A stretch of DNA of 64,000 nt from Pseudanabaena sp. lw0831 (GCF_016584665.1 NZ_BBJB01000012.1:1-64000), one strand, 5' to 3'; shown: positions 19,051 to 27,491, counted from the first letter of the stretch. Numbers and translations are program-made. Notes: generated by a model not told the origin, from the letters alone.

Positions 19051-19734
19051 ATGCATAAACTTTTGATTTTTAATGACGAAAAATTACTTCGTCGTGCGCT
19101 TACTCATCGCTCTTTTGTTAATGAAAACTTTGATGAATCTGGACATAATGAAAGACTAGAATTTCTTGGCGATGCCATTCTCAATTTCATTAGTGGGGAG
19201 TACCTTTATGGACAAAATCCTGAAATGGCTGAAGATGAAATGACTCGAAGACGTTCTGCACTTGTGGATGAAAAGCAACTCGCTCGTTTTGCTACTGAAG
19301 TTGGACTAGATTTTAGAATCCGCTTGGGAGAAGGGGCAAAAAGAGAAGGCGGTTTTACCAATCCAAATATTCTGAGCAGTACATTTGAAGCAGTTGTTGG
19401 TGCTTATTACTTAGATAATAATCGTAATATCGAAACACTTCGTCCTTTGATAGAGCAACTGTTTGAGTCTGTACCAAAAGATGTCATGGTTGTTCGCTCA
19501 AGTATAGATTCCAAAAATAAACTTCAGGAATTTGTGCAAGCAAATGGAGCAACGACTCCTCCAACGTATGACACTGAACAGGTTGGCGGAATGTCTCATA
19601 CTCCAGAATTTCTAGCAAAAGTCTACGTTAATGGCAAAATTTGTGGTGAAGGCAAAGGTCGTAACAAGAAAGATGCCGAAAAAGAAGCTGCTGCTGATGC
19701 ACTGGCTAAACTGAAAAAACGAGGATTGCTTTAA
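19051..19734 (+). CDS. rnc: Ribonuclease III
   Basis: A 227-residue enzyme. The N-terminal catalytic domain has the signature NERLEFLGDAIL and the downstream acidic FEAVVGAYYLD; the C-terminal double-stranded RNA-binding domain spans about 152-225 (SKNKLQEFVQ, GEGKGRNKKDAEKEAAADAL). It cleaves double-stranded RNA in rRNA processing and mRNA turnover. Cyanobacteria often have two or more rnc paralogues; which one this is cannot be told. A consensus promoter and a long hairpin lie upstream of the preceding gene. Confidence 0.95.
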   Translation: MHKLLIFNDEKLLRRALTHRSFVNENFDESGHNERLEFLGDAILNFISGEYLYGQNPEMAEDEMTRRRSALVDEKQLARFATEVGLDFRIRLGEGAKREGGFTNPNILSSTFEAVVGAYYLDNNRNIETLRPLIEQLFESVPKDVMVVRSSIDSKNKLQEFVQANGATTPPTYDTEQVGGMSHTPEFLAKVYVNGKICGEGKGRNKKDAEKEAAADALAKLKKRGLL

Positions 19735-19760
19735 ATCCTCAATTCCAAACACAATTGGCA

Positions 19761-19791
19761 TTTTGATTGACTTGAGTATCTTGGCGATCGC
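19761..19791. repeat. HIP1-linked short repeat, copy 1
   Basis: TTTTGATTGACTTGA followed by GGCGATCGC; related to 21051-21090 and 21621-21662. These copies punctuate the toxin-antitoxin modules between 19.7 and 21.7 kb. Confidence 0.6.
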
Positions 19792-19873
19792 TTTTACTTC
19801 GTTAACCTATAGTAGACTAAGGCAATAAGCTGAAAGCAATTTAGGCAAATCAAGATAAGCGAGTTAGTCAAAA

Positions 19874-20089
19874 ATGATTAGAGAATTTAACGTAGTCATC
19901 GAAAAGGACTCTGACGGGTATTTTGTCGCCTCGATTCCTAACTTAAAAGGCTGCCATACCCAAGCAAAATCTCTTGATATTCTCATGGTACGCATTCAAG
20001 AGGCAGCAGAAATATGCCTAGAATTTGAGAATCAAGACAGTCCATCCACAGAATTTGTAGGCATACAGAAAATTGTAGTAGAAGTATGA
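19874..20089 (+). CDS. hicB: HicB-family antitoxin
   Basis: A 71-residue HicB protein with the partial RNase H-like fold: FNVVIEKDSDGYFVASIPNLKGCHTQA then IQEAAEICLE. HicB neutralises the HicA mRNA interferase and often represses its operon. The order hicB-hicA is used here, with an ATGA overlap into a hicA that carries a nonsense codon, so the antitoxin appears to persist without an active toxin. Confidence 0.88.
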   Translation: MIREFNVVIEKDSDGYFVASIPNLKGCHTQAKSLDILMVRIQEAAEICLEFENQDSPSTEFVGIQKIVVEV

Positions 20090-20310
20090 GCAAGCTACCA
20101 AGTTTGACAGGAAACCAACTAATCAAAGCTCTACAGAAAATTGGCTTTGATGTGGCGTGAGTAAAAGGTAGTCATCATATTCTTATTCATGCTGATGGTA
20201 GACGCACAGTAGTTCCAGTTCATTCTGGTGAAGATATTGGAACTGGACTACTTTCACAAATTATAAGAGATTGTCAGATCACAAGAGATGAACTTAGAGA
20301 CTTGCTGTAA
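20086..20310 (+). pseudogene. hicA: hicA toxin gene with in-frame TGA
   Basis: The 75-codon frame reads as a complete HicA: SLTGNQLIKALQKIGFDVA, stop, VKGSHHILIHADGRRTVVPVHSG, and a normal C-terminus. The TGA at 20158-20160 replaces a residue usually Arg or Gln just before the catalytic GSHH; a CGA to TGA change explains it. The active histidine is downstream of the stop, so no functional toxin should be made unless the stop is read through. Confidence 0.9.
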
Positions 20311-20327
20311 ATCGCTGTTTTGAATTT

Positions 20328-20359
20328 TGCGATCGCAATTGGTTATTGGATGGGGAAAT
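20328..20359. repeat. Direct repeat flanking the DUF6883/DUF4926 cassette, left copy
   Basis: TGCGATCGCAATTGGTTATT followed by GGATGGGGAAAT. The near-identical right copy is at 21020-21050. Confidence 0.85.
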
Positions 20360-20365
20360 TCGATC

Positions 20366-20611
20366 TTATGCAGCGCTAGCCATTAGCCTTATTGCAGGTC
20401 TATCCGCACGAGTTGGCAAACGGAAATAACTCATCGGCAAAGTGACAACTGAAACTGTATTACCAAGCATATCGAAAAACTCAACACTATAACCAGTTTC
20501 CAAACCAATTACATCATGCCGTTCTACCACCGTTCCAATATCCCCAGCATAAATACATTCTTCAGGTAGATTAGTTAATAGAATGACATCCGAGTAAAGT
20601 GAAAAATTCAT
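20366..20611 (-). CDS. DUF4926 domain protein
   Basis: An 81-residue DUF4926 protein (YSDVILLTNLPEE, GDIGTVVERHD, YSVEFFDMLGN). ATG 20611 is preferred because GGAGG lies eight bases upstream; the longer TTG start has no such site. It follows the DUF6883 gene with an 18-base gap, the same order as the pair at the left end of the window. Role unknown. Confidence 0.7.
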   Translation of the reverse strand: MNFSLYSDVILLTNLPEECIYAGDIGTVVERHDVIGLETGYSVEFFDMLGNTVSVVTLPMSYFRLPTRADRPAIRLMASAA

Positions 20612-20629
20612 AGCAGCCTCCAAATATTG

Positions 20630-20962
20630 CTAATCGGGAACCAAAGTAATTAAGCGAGCAAAATCTGTACCTTTATCGATTTGCCAGACTGTCTTAACAA
20701 ATAACTGCCTGTTTATCGGAGTCAGCAGATTTGCGCTGATTTCATATCTCACACCATATATAGTTTCTTTAACTACATTAGCATCTACAACAAGATGAAA
20801 TCTACGAATATCTGATTCTAACTGTTGCCAATTTTCTATTGAATATCCATACTGAATCAACAATTTAGCTTTTGAACCACCTCGCTTATGCTCACTATTG
20901 AGTAGATATTCAGTGATCTTTGACGGCTCAATAACTGCACGATCGCTATTCGGGATTTTCAT
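20630..20962 (-). CDS. DUF6883 domain protein
   Basis: A 110-residue protein: AVIEPSKITEYLLNSEHKRGGSKAKLL is the N-terminal half of DUF6883, and the C-terminal half has YGVRYEISANLL, W and a final FARLITLVPD, matching the fragment at 2-196. In other genomes such proteins accompany DUF4926 or nuclease-like modules. It is upstream of and probably co-transcribed with the DUF4926 gene. Function unknown. Confidence 0.7.
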   Translation of the reverse strand: MKIPNSDRAVIEPSKITEYLLNSEHKRGGSKAKLLIQYGYSIENWQQLESDIRRFHLVVDANVVKETIYGVRYEISANLLTPINRQLFVKTVWQIDKGTDFARLITLVPD

Positions 20963-21019
20963 ATGCTTCAGCGTCTATCACTTTATTTGAGCCTAGCATA
21001 ATCAATGTGTATCAATGTG

Positions 21020-21050
21020 TGCGATCGCAATTGGTTATTGGATGGGAAAT
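21020..21050. repeat. Direct repeat flanking the DUF6883/DUF4926 cassette, right copy
   Basis: Matches 20328-20359 except for one deleted G. The two copies enclose the whole cassette. Confidence 0.85.
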
Positions 21051-21090
21051 GCGATCGCAGTTTTGAGTGACTTGAGGATTTTTGCGATCA
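21051..21090. repeat. HIP1-linked short repeat, copy 2
   Basis: GCGATCGCAGTTTTGAGTGA then CTTGAGGATTTTTGCGATC; it aligns with 21621-21662. It lies at the 3' side of the RelE toxin gene. Confidence 0.75.
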
Positions 21091-21095
21091 TTTGT

Positions 21096-21356
21096 CTAAT
21101 CATAAATTTCCCTGCGATGTCCAATCTGATGGATCGTGACGCTTTTTTGTGATTGTGCGATCGCGTAAATAACTCGATAATCTCCAACACGCAGCTTAAA
21201 AAAGCTTGATAAATTGCCAGTAAGCGATAGAGGCGTAATTTGTTCAAAATTTTCACCTAACCACTTGATTTTACGGGCTATCCGTATTTGATTGGTGCGA
21301 TCAATTTTCGCAAGATCGGCGATCGCCTCAGAAGTAAAATCAATGCTATAGCTCAT
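21096..21356 (-). CDS. RelE/ParE-family toxin
   Basis: An 86-residue toxin with FTSEAIADLAKIDR, LSSFFKLRVGDYRVIYAI and IHQIGHRREIYD, the standard RelE-type strands and C-terminal basic segment. It overlaps the antitoxin gene by 11 bases. Distinct from the pair at 1706-2232. Confidence 0.92.
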   Translation of the reverse strand: MSYSIDFTSEAIADLAKIDRTNQIRIARKIKWLGENFEQITPLSLTGNLSSFFKLRVGDYRVIYAIAQSQKSVTIHQIGHRREIYD

Positions 21357-21555
21357 CCCAATTAAGCCCTAATGCTTGCATAGCTTGACCAGCAGGGATA
21401 ACAATTGATTGCTGTTGTTGTCGCAATAAACGTTCCACAACTGCTTTTTTTAACTTCTTCCCTTCATCTAGATCAATATATTCTTCTAGTACTTCAATCA
21501 CAGCTTCACGAACCAGCAAGCGAAACTGTTCGGTAGTGAGTTCTTTTATTTGCAT
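21346..21555 (-). CDS. RelB-like antitoxin
   Basis: A 69-residue helical protein (IKELTTEQFRLLVREAVIEVLEEYID) immediately upstream of and overlapping the RelE toxin. The amphipathic N-terminal helices and position mark it as the antitoxin, a type common in cyanobacteria. HIP1-linked repeats lie on both sides of the pair. Confidence 0.8.
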   Translation of the reverse strand: MQIKELTTEQFRLLVREAVIEVLEEYIDLDEGKKLKKAVVERLLRQQQQSIVIPAGQAMQALGLNWDEL

Positions 21556-21620
21556 AACATTACGTCTCTACTACTTGTTTTTAATTAATTCTAACGTAGT
21601 CGTCAATATAAATTAGTAAG

Positions 21621-21662
21621 GCGATCGCAGTTTTGATTAACTTGAAACTTTTCGCGATCGCA
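21621..21662. repeat. HIP1-linked short repeat, copy 3
   Basis: GCGATCGCAGTTTTGATTAA then CTTGAAACTTTTCGCGATCG; aligned with 21051-21090 and 19761-19791. Confidence 0.75.
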
Positions 21663-21729
21663 ATCGGAACAAAAACAAACCTTGGTTAGTCTATCTAGAT
21701 AGAACTTATGGGCATCCCCTGAGGCATTT

Positions 21730-22464
21730 ATGAATGCTAAACATATTTCAAAATTAGCAGCTATTTCGTCGGTAAGTATGGCAATTAGCATAGCTGCCAC
21801 TTCTTTGCTAATTGCGAGTCCAAGTGTCGCATCTTCAAGGCGATCGCAGGATAAGTCTCAAGCAAAGATAACCCAAACCAGATTTTCTAATCCTCAAGCT
21901 GAACAAACTCAAGCTCCTCAAAACCAAGTTGCTCAATTGTTTCGCTCGACTTTGAGTTTACCTGCTGGTCAAGCGATCGCTACCAAAATTAATCGCCAAG
22001 ATACCCTTTACATTGCCAAGGGCGAAACTGTCGCGGCAAGTCTCTTAGTTGCTCAAGATATCGCCGCAAACAATGGCACAGTGTTGATTCCTGCGGGGGC
22101 AGTGATCGAGGGACAATTTGTACCTGCGGAAGGTGGTTCTAGGTTTGTCGCCCAAAAGTTTACCAGTCGTGGTGCGACCGTTAGGCTTCAAGCTGAATCT
22201 GATTTGATTAATGACATCAAAGATCCTCGCGAAACTGGTGTAGGTGCAATTTTGACTGATGCTGGTATCGGTGGAGCCGCAGGAGCTGTCCTCGGTGGTG
22301 TACTGCGTGGCAATGTCCAGATTATCGATATTCTTGGTGGTGCGGCTGCCTCAGTGTTAGTTGGTAACGTGACAGCTCCACAGGTGACCGTGATTGAACC
22401 CAATACTGTAATTAATGTAGTGACGAAGCAAACGATTACGTTTGCTGTTAGAGACGATTATTAG
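21730..22464 (+). CDS. Secreted protein of unknown function with glycine-zipper segment
   Basis: A 244-residue protein with an N-terminal signal sequence (about 1-35, ending VASS), a Gln-rich linker, and a conserved-looking domain from 75 (LPAGQAIATKI...TVLIPAGAVIEGQFVPAEGG), followed by a glycine-zipper membrane-inserting stretch (IGGAAGAVLGGVLRG). The beta-rich domain recalls TrbI/VirB10-like outer-membrane scaffolds, but there are no conjugation genes nearby. It is probably an envelope protein. Confidence 0.6.
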   Translation: MNAKHISKLAAISSVSMAISIAATSLLIASPSVASSRRSQDKSQAKITQTRFSNPQAEQTQAPQNQVAQLFRSTLSLPAGQAIATKINRQDTLYIAKGETVAASLLVAQDIAANNGTVLIPAGAVIEGQFVPAEGGSRFVAQKFTSRGATVRLQAESDLINDIKDPRETGVGAILTDAGIGGAAGAVLGGVLRGNVQIIDILGGAAASVLVGNVTAPQVTVIEPNTVINVVTKQTITFAVRDDY

Positions 22465-22475
22465 ATATTCGATAA

Positions 22476-22514
22476 AGAGCAAAAAGGGGGCGCGAAGCGC
22501 CCCCTTTTTGCTCT
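22476..22514 (+). terminator. Palindromic terminator
   Basis: Perfect 18-base arms around GAA, core GGGGGCGC-GAA-GCGCCCCC, with flanking A and T runs, just after the preceding stop. Confidence 0.85.
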
Positions 22515-22627
22515 GTTTATGATAACCATAGAGAAAAAATGATAGCTTTGCCTATTTTCATTTAGAGATATCTTTGCAATAATCATAGAAATTTAATTAT
22601 GATCTTTTGTAAATAGATAGACTTAAT

Positions 22628-24463
22628 ATGATAAATAACTGGCTGGATACGATCTGGCTGATTCCCTGCTATTCCCTGATAGGAGCAATGCTATCGATCA
22701 TCTGGTTTCCCAGCATCACGCGCAAAACGGGACCCAGACCAGCAGGCTACATCAATATTTTCATGACTCTCTGCTCATTAGTTCATGCGATCGCCGCTTT
22801 GACTGTAGCTTGGGGACAGCCAGCACATTTATTATCTTTTCCTTGGCTAACGGTCGGAGGTCTAGACTTTACAATCGACCTACAGGTTTCAGCGATCACT
22901 ATTGGTGCGATCGTTTTGATCTCTGGGATTAACCTGCTCGCCGAGATTTATGCTGTCGGTTACATGGAAATGGATTGGGGCTGGGGGCGCTTTTATGCAC
23001 TACTAGCAATGTTTGAAGCAGGGATGTGTTCCTTGGTTCTATGTGATTCCCTATTTTTTAGCTATGTCATTCTTGAAATTTTGACTCTTGGAACTTACCT
23101 GCTTGTAGGAATTTGGTACAACCAATCGTTAGTAGTGACAGGGGCGCGAGATGCTTTTTTGACTAAGCGAGTTGGAGATTTATTCTTATTAGTAGGCGTA
23201 GTTGGTTTACTGCCCTTAGCTGGGTCTTGGAATTTTACTGAGCTAGCCGAATGGGCTGAGACTACAGATGTTAACCCAACGACCATAACCCTAGTCACCC
23301 TAGCTCTGATGGTTGGTCCGATGGGGAAATGCGCCCAATTCCCCTTACATCTTTGGTTAGATGAGGCGATGGAAGGCCCCCTGCCAAGTACTGTCTTGCG
23401 TAATTCGGTAGTTGTCGCCACAGGTGCTTGGGTGCTGATAAAGTTACAGCCTCTTTTTGCGCTTTCACCCTTCACACAGCAGGTAATCATTGCAGTCGGT
23501 GCGGCAACAGCATTAGGTGCAACCCTAATTGCGATCGCGCAGATTGACGTGAAGCGATCGCTGTCTTATCTAACCAGCGCATTTATGGGGCTAATCTTTA
23601 TCGCCGTTGGTACTGGCGATACTCATAGTGCCTATATTTTGATTTTGTCTCATGCTTTAGCGATCGCCTTATTGCTCATGTCTGTGGGTAGCATAATTTC
23701 CAATAGCGTCAGCCAAGACTTGACCCTAATGGGCGGTTTATGGAGCCGTCGTCCGATTTCGGGAATCTGCTTTTTAGTAGGTGCAATTGGATTGATTGGA
23801 TTTCCACCCTTGGGTGGATTCTGGGCTATGGTCGATTTGATTTCCTATCTCTGGCAAGACAATCCCGCTTTAGCCGAATTGCTGCTATTGATTAATGGCT
23901 TGATGGCGTTCAGTCTGATGCGTGTGTTCGGATTGATTTGGGGTGGTAAACCCAAGCAAATGACGGAAAGATCCGTAGAACCTCTATGGCTGATTGTCTT
24001 ACCAATGACCGTAATGGCAGGTGTAGTCTTGCATGTTCCTCAAATGCTGATCGCTTGGGGAGTTATCTCTGATTGGGCGCTGATATTTAGTCCTGATGCG
24101 CTGATTCTAGGCGGTTCAAGTTTTGCAGGGCTTGCTACAGGTGGATATCTATACCTCAATCAGCAAGTTCCTAAACCTGTAACTCTTCCTTGGCAGGGCT
24201 TACAAAAATTCTTCGCCAATGATTTCTACACACCAAAACTCTACAAAGTCACGATTGTGGGACTAGTGGATGGTGTATCGAGAGGGATGTGTTGGTTTGA
24301 TCGCTTTTTTGTTGATGGCGTTGGCAATTTCTTTGGATTAGCGACTCTATTTAGCGGTCAAAATCTCCGCTACAGCACCTTTGGTCAGTTACAACTCTAT
24401 ACCCTGACGATCATGGTCGGCATTGGAGTTCTACTTTTATTACTGTTCAATCAGACATTATAA
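22628..24463 (+). CDS. ndhF3: NDH-1MS subunit NdhF3 (CO2 uptake)
   Basis: A 611-residue polytopic membrane protein of the NuoL/NdhF family with about 15-16 segments. The proton-channel signatures are visible: KCAQFPLHLWLDEAMEGPLP and DVKRSLSYLTSAFMGL. Its place in front of ndhD3, cupA and cupS identifies it as NdhF3 of the low-CO2-inducible NDH-1MS complex, which couples cyclic electron flow in thylakoids to CO2 hydration. The operon is normally controlled by the LysR regulator NdhR/CcmR; no regulator gene is here. The gap to ndhD3 carries repeats. Confidence 0.95.
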   Translation: MINNWLDTIWLIPCYSLIGAMLSIIWFPSITRKTGPRPAGYINIFMTLCSLVHAIAALTVAWGQPAHLLSFPWLTVGGLDFTIDLQVSAITIGAIVLISGINLLAEIYAVGYMEMDWGWGRFYALLAMFEAGMCSLVLCDSLFFSYVILEILTLGTYLLVGIWYNQSLVVTGARDAFLTKRVGDLFLLVGVVGLLPLAGSWNFTELAEWAETTDVNPTTITLVTLALMVGPMGKCAQFPLHLWLDEAMEGPLPSTVLRNSVVVATGAWVLIKLQPLFALSPFTQQVIIAVGAATALGATLIAIAQIDVKRSLSYLTSAFMGLIFIAVGTGDTHSAYILILSHALAIALLLMSVGSIISNSVSQDLTLMGGLWSRRPISGICFLVGAIGLIGFPPLGGFWAMVDLISYLWQDNPALAELLLLINGLMAFSLMRVFGLIWGGKPKQMTERSVEPLWLIVLPMTVMAGVVLHVPQMLIAWGVISDWALIFSPDALILGGSSFAGLATGGYLYLNQQVPKPVTLPWQGLQKFFANDFYTPKLYKVTIVGLVDGVSRGMCWFDRFFVDGVGNFFGLATLFSGQNLRYSTFGQLQLYTLTIMVGIGVLLLLLFNQTL

Positions 24464-24560
24464 AAACCCTAACCCCCCAGCCCCCTCTCCCATAGGGAGA
24501 GGGGGAGTAAGAAAATCTTGTTCCCCTCTCCCATAGGGAGAGGGGCTAGGGATGAGGGCA
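24464..24560. repeat. CCCTCTCCCATAGGGAGAGGG hairpin repeats, tandem
   Basis: Two consecutive hairpins with CCCTCTCCC/GGGAGAGGG arms and flanking CCCTAACCCC and GGGATGAGGGC ends. It belongs to a family of dispersed repeats also present at 31484-31770. It lies inside the NDH-1MS operon between ndhF3 and ndhD3. Confidence 0.8.
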
Positions 24561-24584
24561 TAACCTTTAATTTAGAAAAAAACT

Positions 24585-26123
24585 ATGCTCAGTGCTTTAA
24601 TTTGGTTGCCAGTGATCGGGGCTTTAGCGATCGCATTTCTGCCGCAAACTCAAGTCAAAAAAGGATCGGCGATTATTGCGACGGCGATCTTAATTCTTGA
24701 TTTCATCCTCTTGCGTCAATTCGATATCAAGATTTCCACTTTCCAATTATCTGAGAATCTACCTTGGTTGGAAAATCTGGGCTTAAACTATAGCCTCGGT
24801 GTGGATGGTTTATCTCTGCCCCTCGTAGTTCTCAATGGTTTACTCACTTGGTTGATCGTTTGTTTTTGCGATCGGCAAATCAAAGAGCGCAATACACTTT
24901 TTCATATATTAATGCTCTTGATTCATGCTGGTGTAAGTGGCGCAATTCTCTCCACTAATACGCTGCTATTTGTACTTTTTTATGAAATAGAACTCATTCC
25001 CCTCTATCTAGTCATAGCAGTTTGGGGTGGCGCACAACGCAGTTATGCAGCGACGAAGTTCTTGATTTTCACTGCCATTTCAGGAATTCTCGTTTTAGTC
25101 GGATTCCTTGCCTTAGGATGGCTCACGGCAAACCCTACGCCAGTTTTTGACTACGATACCTTGCGAACTCTTTCATTGCCGATTGAGGTTCAATTCACGC
25201 TTCTAGTTGTATTGCTCCTAGGCTTTACGATTAAAGCTCCTTTCGTACCATTCCACACATGGCTCCCAGATGCCTATGTAGAATCGACAACCCCAACGGT
25301 AATGATGCTCGGAGGCATTGTTGCCAAATTAGGAACCTACGGTTTATTTCGCTTTTGTGTAGGTTTATTCACCGATGCTTGGGCTTTACTCTCACCTTGG
25401 ATTGCAGTTTGGGCAGGCTTAGGAATTCTCTATGGCGCAATGGTTGCGATCGCGCAAAAGGATATCAAACGCATGGTCGCCTATAGCTCCATCGGTCATA
25501 TGAGCTATATTCTCCTTGCCGCTGCTGCCGCTACACCTCTGAGCATGGTTGGCGGTATCATTCAAATGGTGAGTCATGGCTTAGTGCTGGCGCTACTGTT
25601 CTATTTGGTCGGCGTGATCGAAGAGAAAGTCGGCACAAGAGATTTAGATGTTCTGAATGGCTTACTTAATCCCATACGCGGTTTGCCTTCTACCAGTGCC
25701 TTACTAATCTTAGGCGGTATGGCGAGTGCGGGTATTCCTGGGTTGGTTGGGTTCATTTCTGAATTCTTGATTTTCCAAGGTAGCTTTAGTAAGTTCCCAA
25801 TCCCCACAATCTTCTCGATTATCGGTACGGGACTTACCGCCGTTTATTTCGTGATTCTACTCAATCGGACTTGTTTCGGTAAGTTGGATAACAAAACCGC
25901 TTACTATCCTAAAGTTAGTGGGCTAGAGCAATTGCCAGCGTTGATTTTGACAGCATTAATTGTGATTTTAGGTGTGCAGCCATCGTGGTTAGTGCGTTGG
26001 AGTGAAGTAAGTGCGATTCAGATTATTGCCCGCGTTCCTGAAACTGCGATCGTCGCAAGTCTGAGCAATTACGAAGATGTTGCCTTGCCAGAAACAAATT
26101 CAGAATTAGATACAGAGGAATAA
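24585..26123 (+). CDS. ndhD3: NDH-1MS subunit NdhD3 (CO2 uptake)
   Basis: A 512-residue NuoM/NdhD-family antiporter-like subunit with about 14 membrane segments. Signatures: FYEIELIPLYLVIAVWGG, KAPFVPFHTWLPDAYVESTTP, DIKRMVAYSSIGHMSYILL and GFISEFLIFQG. It occupies the distal membrane arm of NDH-1MS beside NdhF3 and anchors CupA. Starts at ATG 24585; cupA begins three bases after its stop. Confidence 0.95.
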   Translation: MLSALIWLPVIGALAIAFLPQTQVKKGSAIIATAILILDFILLRQFDIKISTFQLSENLPWLENLGLNYSLGVDGLSLPLVVLNGLLTWLIVCFCDRQIKERNTLFHILMLLIHAGVSGAILSTNTLLFVLFYEIELIPLYLVIAVWGGAQRSYAATKFLIFTAISGILVLVGFLALGWLTANPTPVFDYDTLRTLSLPIEVQFTLLVVLLLGFTIKAPFVPFHTWLPDAYVESTTPTVMMLGGIVAKLGTYGLFRFCVGLFTDAWALLSPWIAVWAGLGILYGAMVAIAQKDIKRMVAYSSIGHMSYILLAAAAATPLSMVGGIIQMVSHGLVLALLFYLVGVIEEKVGTRDLDVLNGLLNPIRGLPSTSALLILGGMASAGIPGLVGFISEFLIFQGSFSKFPIPTIFSIIGTGLTAVYFVILLNRTCFGKLDNKTAYYPKVSGLEQLPALILTALIVILGVQPSWLVRWSEVSAIQIIARVPETAIVASLSNYEDVALPETNSELDTEE

Positions 26124-26126
26124 ATA

Positions 26127-27443
26127 ATGACCGCCACTTTAATCGCACCATCTACCAAATTACCGCCTTCCACGCATCCTTATGCGGAGGTGATCCATCG
26201 ACTCGAAGCAGGTGGCTCTATGCTGCCTGATACGCCCGAAAATCTCATGCAGATCATTGGACTTTATAAAGCATATGCTGTACCAATGGATTTCTATTGG
26301 AGGGATTTACTATACATAGCTGAACAAGTATTTTTAGAGCCAATTCCTGCCTTTAAATATTTTCTTCCTCAAGAGTATTTAGACTTGCCTAATCACTATG
26401 CTGGAGATGATGCCGATTTGCGGCTCTGGCGTGGTTATGCAACGGCGCATCAGGAATTATTAGACTTCATGGATAAAGGGGAACTCAAAGCGAAAATCCC
26501 TAAGATTTTCCATCATCTCTATCACGATCGCATCAATATGGAGTTCGCGGAAGAATGTATGCGGGCGATGCTCTGGCATCGTGGCATGGGCGGCGAGTTA
26601 GAGCCTTACATGGATTCTGAGGAATACAAGCAGAATGCCGATCGCGCCATTCGCGCTTTCTTTAAAAATAATCCTGTGATGTTGGGACTATATAAGCTTT
26701 TTCCCGATCTGTTCTTAGAGCAATGTCGTCAGTCAACTATGACTTCGGTGCTTGGGCTATTTTGGGAAGTCATGGCTCCCGTATTCTTTGAGATGTCCGA
26801 TATTTACGATGAGGGTGGCTTTAAGGGCGTTCCCGATGCGATGGACTTTTTGGTGAATGGTATCTTTGCGATCGCAGGTCGTCCCATTTATCACCGCGTG
26901 AAGATTGGCGATGAATGGATTGATATTGTTCCTAAATCCAAGGGATTTACTTGGCTCTATGAAGCCGCTTTCCCCTATGTGGAGGCTGTGTTTTACCGCA
27001 CTTCGCCTTTCCGTGGCACAAAGTCCTACAATGCCCAAGCCCACGAAATTCCTAACGATCAGAATGATTTTCACTATGGAATTTTATATGCGGATAAGTT
27101 CCCTGTTGGTTCCGCAGGTATTCCGCCCACATTGCTGCATCAAGACATGTACCACTTCTTGCCGCAATATCTCGTTGACTATTACAAGCAGCATTGTCGC
27201 GGTGAAGATGACATGCTAATTCAGTTAGCTGTCAGTTTTCAGCGATCGATGTACAACGTTACCTCGGCAGTAATTCAGGCAGGAAGGGCTGCGTTACTCT
27301 ATCCATTAGATGATCCTAATCCTAAGCATCTTTTGGCAAATCGCCATTATTTTGAAGGTCAATTGAATCGCTTCTGTAATCCAAAATATGGCATGGATAA
27401 AGCTGCGAGACTAGCCATGATTCAGGATCAGAATTATCGGTGA
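26127..27443 (+). CDS. cupA: CO2 hydration protein CupA (ChpY)
   Basis: A 438-residue soluble protein of the cyanobacterial ChpX/ChpY family: HPYAEVIHRLEAGGSMLPDTPENL near the start, DFYWRDLLYIAEQVFLEP, and FHYGILYADKFPVGSAGIPPTLLHQD near the end. CupA sits on the NDH-1MS membrane arm and catalyses light-driven CO2 hydration to bicarbonate. Length and position right after ndhD3 fit CupA rather than the constitutive CupB. Confidence 0.95.
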   Translation: MTATLIAPSTKLPPSTHPYAEVIHRLEAGGSMLPDTPENLMQIIGLYKAYAVPMDFYWRDLLYIAEQVFLEPIPAFKYFLPQEYLDLPNHYAGDDADLRLWRGYATAHQELLDFMDKGELKAKIPKIFHHLYHDRINMEFAEECMRAMLWHRGMGGELEPYMDSEEYKQNADRAIRAFFKNNPVMLGLYKLFPDLFLEQCRQSTMTSVLGLFWEVMAPVFFEMSDIYDEGGFKGVPDAMDFLVNGIFAIAGRPIYHRVKIGDEWIDIVPKSKGFTWLYEAAFPYVEAVFYRTSPFRGTKSYNAQAHEIPNDQNDFHYGILYADKFPVGSAGIPPTLLHQDMYHFLPQYLVDYYKQHCRGEDDMLIQLAVSFQRSMYNVTSAVIQAGRAALLYPLDDPNPKHLLANRHYFEGQLNRFCNPKYGMDKAARLAMIQDQNYR

Positions 27444-27457
27444 TCACCTACTGTGAA

Positions 27458-27491
27458 TTTGTAGGGGCAATTCATGAATTGCCCCTACAAA
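27458..27491. repeat. Perfect 34-bp palindrome between cupA and cupS
   Basis: TTTGTAGGGGCAATTCA is followed by its exact reverse complement with no loop. Such GGGGCAATTCATGAATTGCCCC elements are dispersed in cyanobacterial genomes (from memory); a decayed copy is at 11302-11326. Confidence 0.9.
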
